In this document: piece by piece, positions 57,108 through 64,000 of the stretch
Position numbering within the stretch: the stretch's first letter is position 1
How the letters are laid out: each line of letters opens with the position of its first letter
Source: Craterostigma plantagineum
Taxonomy: Eukaryota; Streptophyta; Magnoliopsida; Lamiales; Linderniaceae
Length of the DNA stretch: 64,000 bases
Assembly (NCBI GenBank): GCA_027422505.1
Contig: JAPQWV010000651.1
Location: 62,001 to 126,000, forward strand
Reading direction: 5' to 3'
Program-made: the position numbers and the translations under genes
The notes under the pieces: model-generated
Told to the model about the DNA's origin: nothing
What the model saw: only the letters and a program-made list of their open reading frames with translations
The model's database searches: none

Positions 57108-59175
57108 ATGCCTGAGACAAGGTTCAGCGATGCTGAAGGTAAAATCCTCACCGTGTTCGGCGATGCTGAAGGTAAAATCCTCACCGTTACTCCAAGAAGG
57201 TCTCCTCGATTTCTTCAGCAATGTCAAAACTCGTTGAAAATTGCCGAGACCTCCACCCGGCGTTCTAGGTCATCGCCCATTTCGATCGACACCTCACCGC
57301 TGAAAACCAAGAGGAAAAGCAACGTGGGTTTGCGCAGTGGAGATGGAAGAAGTCCCGAATATGAAAATGTGGAGAAATGTAACAAACGGCTTAGGATGTC
57401 CGATAGATTGCTGAATGGGAGGATCCGCTTGAGTGGGAAGGAGGAAGCTGATGTGGCTTCACATTATGTGTTTGAGAAGAGGGTCACGAGGAGTAGTGGT
57501 CGCGATAAGGATCTCGCCGGAGGTAAGGTTAGTGAGTGTGCCTTCGCCGAGGGTTCTGTTGAGATCGTAGTTGAATTGTCGAAGGAAGGGAAAGGTTTAG
57601 GTGGAGTTGATTTGTGTGCTCAAAGAGAAGGCAATACTGAGAAGATGGTTACTCGCAGTGGGAGTCGAGCTGTAGCCCTTTACAAAGGTAGCGATGTGCA
57701 GAATGGAAGCTTTTGGGATGAGAGTAAGCTTAAAGGGGGTGTGGTTGACCAACATGATCAAGAATTAGGTGTGAATGGGACAGCTAAATTGGAGAAGAGG
57801 GTCACTCGCCGTTCAAGTCTTTTGGAACTCAATACGAAGGGTAGTAACATGGTTGGTCGAAGATTGCCCAATGTGGTTGTCTCAGATCAGAAAAAGCGTG
57901 ATCGAAGTGCGATTAGAAGTAAGCCAGGTTTTGAAAAGAGGGTCTCTCGTAGTTTGAGTAGAAGTTCTCAGACAAATGAGTCAGGTCTTCTTGTCAAGAA
58001 GGCAGATAATGTTGAGAAGCGGATTACTCGTTGTTCGACTCGAAAGGATGCTGTCGAAAAGGCTAGTAGCTTGTCAGCTGAAACTTCTTGTGAAGTTTCC
58101 GTGCCTGAGGAGAGAAAGTTCGAAGATGTGTCTAGAAGAGATGCCCAAGAGCTTGGCAGTAGTCGAATACACGAAGAGGTTGATTTGTTAGAAAGAACCA
58201 GAAGAGGTGAGAGGAGGAAGAGACATCAGGTTGATGAAGAGAAAGAGATTGGTGATGAATGGACTGTGGAACAAGAATTGGCTCTGCGAAGAGCGTATTT
58301 CACTGTAAAGCCTACCCCTCATTTTTGGAAGAAAGTCGCTAAGATGGTAATGTACAAATGAGATAGTGTGTATTCTGTCTGATCTCTGTTTCTCTTCTAC
58401 ATTGTCCCTTTCCTTATATCCTTTTATGCAGGTGCAAGGAAAATCTGCAGAGGAATGTTTTGACAAAATCCAATCAGATCTCCAAACTCCACCTCAACCC
58501 CGAACTCGTCTGAGGGCTAAGAAGAAGAAGCTATCGCCGATCCCATGCTCTGCTAGCAAGCTGCTTACCCCTATTGAGACTAAATCCAAGAAGCTTAAGC
58601 CCAGAAAGATGAATGTTCTTCTTGCCCAAAAAACCGTGAGACAACTATTGCAAAAGCATCAAGAAGAAGATAAACATCGGGGGTTGGATTTATTTGCTCT
58701 CCTCGAGCCCTCAGCTAACGACAATCCCTCTTCTCCGAATATTCAAGAGTTCGATTCTCCATCACCATCGAAGGAAGAAAACCCTGGCGTTCTTACGAAA
58801 TGCAGGGGAACTTCTGATTCATCAGCTAGTAAAAAGCAGAAGTCAAGACTAAGCATTCTTAGTCCCCCAGTTCTGAAGCAGATTAAGAACAGAGCCTTGC
58901 ATGAGAAATACATCGACCAACTACATCGTCGAGATGCTAAGAGGAAGGCAGAGTCGCGAAGAAACGCAAAGCACGACCTTGGGCAAAACGAAGAGAAGTC
59001 GAACCATTTGAAAGAAAATGATGTGAAAGTTGCCAAGGATGCTCTGGTTTTTGATGCACTAGATGCTGTCAATAAGCTACGAAGCCTTAAATCTGATGCA
59101 AGTGATAGCCCAGATGATGATGACTATACTACTGATCATAGCGATGAAGATGACGAACAAGATAAATTTCCATAG
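57108..59175 (+). CDS. SANT/Myb-domain nuclear protein of unknown function
   Basis: Two exons, 57108-58346 and 58432-59175, phase 0, 660 residues. The only recognisable fold is one SANT/Myb repeat near residues 380-430, spanning the intron: DEWTVEQELALRRAYF, HFWKKVAKM, then VQGKSAEECFDKIQSD. Its FW..VA..V..K.AEEC pattern recalls the SANT domain of the Mis18BP1/KNL2 centromere loader, but I see no SANTA domain, so this is only a suggestion. The N-terminal half is basic and holds five spaced copies of a ...EKRVTRSS-like motif. The C-terminus has a KKKKLSP-type basic patch, a helix SPPVLKQIKNRALHEKYIDQ and an acidic Asp-rich end. ATG at 57108 is chosen since MPETRFSD is the first in-frame ATG. 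Confidence 0.85.
57122..57187 (+). repeat. 33-bp in-frame tandem duplication at the start of the SANT gene
   Basis: Copies 57122-57154 and 57155-57187 differ at one base and duplicate 11 residues (the DAEGKILTV block). The frame is kept. Confidence 0.93.
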
Positions 59176-60086
59176 TAGCCTTTTTTTCTTGGCTGGTACT
59201 ATGTTTGTTTGGGGTGATCTTTGTTTGTATGCAAATCCTTCATTTTAATACGTCATCAATATTATTTGGTTGATTATGATTACTATTTGTCCGTATGCTA
59301 TGCAATAGTTATAGATTCTCTTATCAGAAAAGAATGCAAATCAAAATGGAACAATTAAGCTTTGTGATGCCGTGAGGATCGATGTTAGCAATTAAACGTG
59401 ACAAAATATGAAATCACTAGGTTTTATCAATAAAAATAATTATAGAGTATGCTTTAGTTGATCTTTTGGTTGATAAGGGCGTTATCTTTGACTTTCATTC
59501 AATGACCTGCTGCATGCATAAATGAATTGATTTTCAATATCATAATAATATACGCAGTTGTATTTGGTGTGAACTTCCATAAATCTGCAAATTCAAAGTT
59601 CACATTAAAACCCAGGAAAAAAGTTCACATTAAAACACGCAAGTGACGCAACCCCTCACCAAGTAGATTGATGGATGGTCAAACTTTACCGAATTTGATC
59701 ATATGACAAAATCTTGACATATTCAAATTTAAAAAACAAAAAATATCTTCAGTCAACGCCAAGAGTATTATTAATTAAAAAAATATTCATTGAGAAAAGA
59801 GTTATCCTCTCAAGCAATACCAAGGCAACAGCTAATATTATTCCAGAAACAGACGCAATTATTTGGCCATTCACACCTCAAATTCTGTCCGTCACCCGAA
59901 TTCCAGGCTCGCGCGTACATGTCGTAAAATGCAATCTATTATTACCTTATCTTTTCCCCATTGATTGTCTTGTCTGACGTCGACGTAAAGATCTGATATA
60001 ATTCAGGCATAACTAAATACAGAAAGCTCTTCTTTGGAGAGCTGGCCTTCCAAGAAGAAGAGGAAGAGACGCTGGTGTTGTCAGAG
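59176..60086. other. intergenic and 5' UTR of transporter gene
   Basis: No gene supported. AT-rich; leader of the transporter near the right end. Confidence 0.45.
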
Positions 60087-62156
60087 ATGGCAGAACGAGG
60101 AAACCGGGTCGGATCCGAATCTCTTTCCGACCCGAAGGTCAACCCTCGTGATCAGCATCATCACTTCGCCGTTGATATCCCAGAAACTGCACATCAAATC
60201 AGCAACGGTGCTCCCTTCGTGATTTCCCTCCTTTTTTCTTACGCGTTTCTCCTCTGTTCAAAGTTCATTATTTTCGTTGTGCTCTTTCTCGATTTGCTCT
60301 TTGAAAACCAATAACTGCTTTAACCGACTTATTACCCAACCAGAAAGGTAGCCCGAAGACCCTATGCAGCGATAGGATTTCGAGTTTTTTTTTTTTTGTC
60401 TTTTTACTACGAGGTCAAACGATGAATTCGCACTTACCGTGATATTTTCTGCACATGGTAGATTCGTGGTTTCAAGTTGGATTTGTTCTTACAACTGGGA
60501 TAAACAGCGCCTATGTTCTTGGATATTCTGGCGCTGTCATGGTGCCCCTCGGCTGGGTAGGAGGTGTGATTGGGCTAATCTTAGCTACGATAGCTTCCCT
60601 CTACGCAAATTCTTTGATCGCAAAGCTTCACGAATACGGAGGAAAGAGACATATCAGATACAGAGACCTCGCTGGATTCATTTACGGTTAAGAATTCTTT
60701 TCATATAGACCCTCAACACCTTGATAAAGATCCACACAGTTCCAACAATCCACCCACAAAGCTCTTTGCGATGTATAATGCAGGTAAGAACGCATACTCT
60801 CTTACATGGGGACTTCAGTATGTGAATCTCTTCATGATCAATGTGGGCTATGTTATCTTAGCTGGAAGTGCACTTAAGGTAATACTTTCACCCCCCTGTC
60901 CTTACACTGACTAATATTTGCACTAATCTGCAGACTTCAGTTGATCTGATCATTTTCTCTTTGCGGGTTCAACTCTTCGCAGGCAGTTTACGTTCTTTTC
61001 AGAGACGATGATGACATGAAGCTACCGTATTTTATCGCCATAGCCGGCCTGGCTTGTGCCTTGTTTGCCATTGCTATACCTCATTTGTCTGCCCTTCGAG
61101 TTTGGCTCGCCTTTTCGACTTTCTTCAGCCTTGTCTACATTGTTGTAGGATTTGCCCTTGCCCTCAAAGATGGTACCTTTTACCACCCTTTTTCTTCTCT
61201 TCCTTCCTTTCGTGTCTCAATTCCCAGAAAAAAGATCATCTTTTTTTCTCTTTCCATATTCTTGGCAGGGATTGAGTCTCCATCTAGGGACTATGGCATT
61301 CCAGGGACAAAAATAGGCAAGATATTCACAACTATCGGTGCAGCTGCAAATCTTGTTTTCTCATTCAACACAGGAATGTTGCCAGAAATACAGGTTTATC
61401 TTGACTGCATTATCTTCATTATATTTATATACGTACCGTTCTATAATCTAACCGAGCTTTCTTTCGTTCGCAGGCAACTGTAAGACCGCCGGTTGTAAAG
61501 AACATGATGAAAGCTCTGTACTTTCAGTTCACAGTAGGCGTCGTTCCAATGTACATGATCACCTTCATAGGTTACTGGGCTTATGGAAACAACACATCTA
61601 CTTACTTGCTCAACAACGTTGGCGGGCCAGTATGGTTGAAGACCTTTGCTAACTTGTCAGCATTCTTTCAGACTATCATCGCTCTACACGTAAGAGTCAT
61701 CACTGCATTTCTTGACATGGCAAGAACTTTTAACTTTTTCTTTTCCCATCACTGTCAACACATTATCTCTGTGCTTCAGATCTTTGCAAGTCCAATGTAT
61801 GAATACTTGGACACAAGGTACGGAATCAAAGGAAGCGCCTTGGCGCCGCGCAATTTGAGCTTCAGGTTCATGGTCAGAGGGGGTTACCTGGGAATCACTA
61901 CTTTGATTTCAGCCATGCTTCCTTTTCTGAGTGATTTTATGAGTCTAACGGGGCTATCAGCACCTTCCCTTTGACGTTTATCCTTGCGAATCACATGTAC
62001 CTTGTGGCTAAGAGGAGCAAGCTCACTTTGCTGCAGAGGAATTGGCATTGGCTCAACGTTGGCTTCTTCTCTTGCTTGTCCATTGCTGCTACCGTGGCTG
62101 CGTTTAGGCTGATCGTGGTAGATTCGAGCAACTATCATGTTTTTGCTGATTTATAG
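60087..62156 (+). CDS. proline/compatible-solute transporter (ProT type, AAAP family) with frameshift
   Basis: Plasma-membrane proton-coupled importer of proline, glycine betaine or GABA. Seven exons: 60087-60207, 60462-60686, 60784-60878, 60983-61172, 61269-61393, 61474-61689, 61780-62156; all GT-AG. Family sequence is continuous: [98 protein letters not shown]. In exon 7 the frame breaks at the G run 61950-61953: the reading after MSLTG shifts and a TGA at 61972-61974 follows, while the expected tail resumes in the next frame ([16 protein letters not shown] ... VFADL, stop 62154-62156). Summed exon length is one base short of a multiple of three, so a single base is missing relative to the family. 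As written the protein stops at about 388 residues, without its last membrane helices. Confidence 0.9.
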
Positions 62157-62402
62157 ATTCTTTCTGTTCGAATACTAGGACATGTTCGATTCCATCTGCA
62201 TCTTATTGCAGTATCACTACCTTTTCAAGAAAAGACAAATTATGTGACAAAGTACTAAACAAACACATGCCCATTCCTTGCTAATCATCCATGACAATAA
62301 GAACCAAAAAAAAAAGAAAACCTTCAAAGAAACTCAACACAAACACGTAGGATTGATGAACAGAATCCCGAAACTGACAAAGAAGAATCTGCTCAGTGAA
62401 AA

Positions 62403-62636
62403 TCACCCAGATACTATCTTTACAACGATGCAGAGCAAATTGAGAAGAATAAGTGGAACTCTCAAGTACTGAGTGGCGTAGATAAGACCAAGAATCTGAC
62501 CCTTAAACGATTTTCTCTTGATCCCAGAATACTCTTGGAAGCTCCACCCACGCGGGCTTAGAAATCGATCTTCATTTAGTATTGCCAACGCATTCGCAAG
62601 AAGTAGGCAACCTTCGAGCAGTATCCACAGCCCCAT
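62403..62636 (-). CDS. Yos1 / IER3IP1-like protein
   Basis: Small ER/Golgi membrane protein; yeast Yos1 is needed for ER-to-Golgi transport with Yip1 and Yif1. Single coding exon of 77 residues, the usual size. Hydrophobic N-terminus (MGLWILLEGCLLLANALAIL), the invariant NEDRFLSPRGW, then KGQILGLIYATQYLRVPLI and a hydrophobic end LNLLCIVVKIVSG. Two membrane segments expected. Tail-to-tail with the transporter (stops 246 bp apart). Confidence 0.95.
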   Translation of the reverse strand: MGLWILLEGCLLLANALAILNEDRFLSPRGWSFQEYSGIKRKSFKGQILGLIYATQYLRVPLILLNLLCIVVKIVSG

Positions 62637-63574
62637 TTTTACTGCACGATGTAGGTTAACATTAATAAAAATCTTTCCTTTACACATATTTTGAAACATG
62701 ATCAGACACCAATACTAACAAATTGGATTTTCAGTTTTGATAACGGGGTGACCATAAATTAATCATCAGCGTAAGAAAAAGTTGTCGCTGTGATCCAAAA
62801 TCCGCCAAGCACGAGATAGCACGATTTCACTAAATTGAATCGTCGTGCATAAAAACTTAACATTCACATCAATTCAATCGGAAATAAGACACAGAAAGGA
62901 GCGGAAAAGACAATACATACCTGAAGTTACCTAGGGTTGATGACCTCTGTTCGCCAGATGTGTTGAGATTTTTTGGGTTGAAATAACGAACTCAAAGAAC
63001 GAGCAGTAGTTAAGAGGGTGTCGTTTGTGACCAACGAAACGTTCAGGGTGCCAACTGCAAATTGTCAGCATATCGCAACGAGTCCCATTAAAATGGAGCA
63101 AATGCTAGCCCGTTTATTACGGCCCAATACAGGACAATTATTATAATTTTGAGAAGTACTTTTATTACATTTGACCCCTTGATCTTCATCCCTCTTTATA
63201 AATTTAAATTTTTCGATTCGGTCCGGGTCGCATTGCCCCGTTAATAACAAACTACAACTAGGCGATAGAGTTTATCAGGTAATATTTTAAATTCACCATT
63301 TTAACTAAAGCATATATAAGTATAATACACAAACACGAGCACCAACGTTTTTCAAACCATCAAGCGATTCATAAATATAATAATTGATTAATATATTCTG
63401 TGAAGAGGTACATATTTCGCAATTACATTAATACAATAAGTCACCAAATTTCAACTTTTCCCTTAAAGTAATTTAATGTACAAATATATAACCAACACCT
63501 ACGTATTTGTCCGTAGTGAGCATACAAGTTTCTCCTTTTAAACGTTCATTCACAACCTTTCCCTTCTGGCAAGA
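62637..63574. other. divergent intergenic region Yos1 / C2 gene
   Basis: Includes the Yos1 5' leader, which may be interrupted by an intron, and the promoter of the C2 gene. No gene supported. Confidence 0.45.
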
Positions 63575-64000
63575 ATGAAACGCAAAAACCCTAATCTAAC
63601 CGAAATTCCCATCGAGGCCAAGAAGCAAAAATCGCCATCGCCAGCGAAACACAAACTGCAGCTATGGATCAAACGAGCCGAAGAAATCGACAAATCGAAG
63701 CCCTCCGAAGACCCCAACGCCTACATGGCACACGCATGGGTCGTGCCGGGCGAAGAGTACTCCACGCACGTGAAGGTCGGGTCAACCGACCCAGAGTGGG
63801 GAAGAAAGTGTACAATCCCGATAGGCTTCGAAAATCAGCACGAGTTCCTGAACTTGGAAGTCTGCCGAGCATTCTGCAGGTCGGACCCGGGAACTTCGAC
63901 CCGTCGGGTCCTGATCGGGAGAGCGCGGGTCCCGCTTCCCCACCATATTCCCGAGAAGAAGGTCCGCGTAAGGGCCATCTTGGCGGGGCTTAAGGAAGGG
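63575..64000 (+). CDS. small C2-domain protein, 3' end outside window
   Basis: Open frame of at least 142 codons from ATG at 63575 to the window edge, no intron so far. Basic leader (MKRKNPNLTEIPIEAKKQK), then a C2-like fold: KHKLQLWIKRAEEID (first strand), AYMAHAWVVPGEEYSTHVKV, STDPEWGRKCTIPIG, FLNLEV, and VLIGRARVPLP. This resembles the short plant C2 proteins that bind membrane lipid with or without calcium. The expected calcium-binding Asp pairs are not obvious in this part, so calcium dependence is uncertain. A 109-codon ATG frame overlapping it is a shadow. Confidence 0.8.
   Translation, partial: MKRKNPNLTEIPIEAKKQKSPSPAKHKLQLWIKRAEEIDKSKPSEDPNAYMAHAWVVPGEEYSTHVKVGSTDPEWGRKCTIPIGFENQHEFLNLEVCRAFCRSDPGTSTRRVLIGRARVPLPHHIPEKKVRVRAILAGLKEG

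Noticed and set aside
63664..63993. 109-codon Arg-rich plus frame
   Set aside because: Shadow of the C2-domain frame starting at 63575, which has family-like sequence.

Overview
The window is nuclear DNA of a flowering plant. The genes carry canonical GT-AG introns, and their products belong to plant families: RLCK-VII kinase, LBD, UGT76, DUF547/MIP1, TRP telomere binder, MIR172. Mobile elements are plant types (Tat-lineage Ty3/gypsy, hAT, Stowaway and Mutator-like MITEs). The gene set fits a eudicot; an asterid such as Lamiales is only a guess from protein flavour.

Left genic block (1-12.5 kb): PSF2 of the GINS replication complex (minus, 8 exons), an N-myristoylated receptor-like cytoplasmic kinase (plus, 6 exons), a DUF547/MIP1-leucine-zipper protein (plus, 8 exons) and a TRP-type telomere-repeat-binding protein (plus, 8 exons). 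Each was rebuilt exon by exon with matching phases.

Transposon block (14-28.6 kb): a hAT MITE, then a complete 12.4 kb Tat-lineage retrotransposon (15051-27465). It has 901-bp LTRs differing at one base by eye, a 5-bp TSD, an intact 1799-codon gag-pol with an extra archaeal-type RNase H, a 63-bp minisatellite, and two spliced genes read from the opposite strand. A foldback MITE with a 10-bp TSD follows.

Middle block (28.6-50.7 kb): a MIR172 hairpin, FKBP20-1, a hAT-derived (apparently domesticated) BED/DUF659 gene and an LBD transcription factor, spaced by repeats. Five further elements resemble hAT MITEs, three of them with perfect 8-bp TSDs. There is also a Stowaway, a candidate Helitron end, a decayed chromovirus fragment and two unidentified coding remnants.

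Right genic block (50.7-64 kb): a UGT76-type glucosyltransferase, a DUF620 protein, a membrane RING-CH protein, a SANT-domain nuclear protein, a proline-type amino acid transporter with a 1-bp frameshift in its last exon, a Yos1-like ER-Golgi protein, and the start of a small C2-domain protein cut by the window edge.

The neighbours do not form a pathway; this is ordinary plant gene order interrupted by repeats. The most notable signals are the young retrotransposon with its antisense spliced genes and frame-preserving minisatellite, the MIR172 locus, the transporter frameshift, and the series of hAT-like MITEs near a hAT-derived gene.
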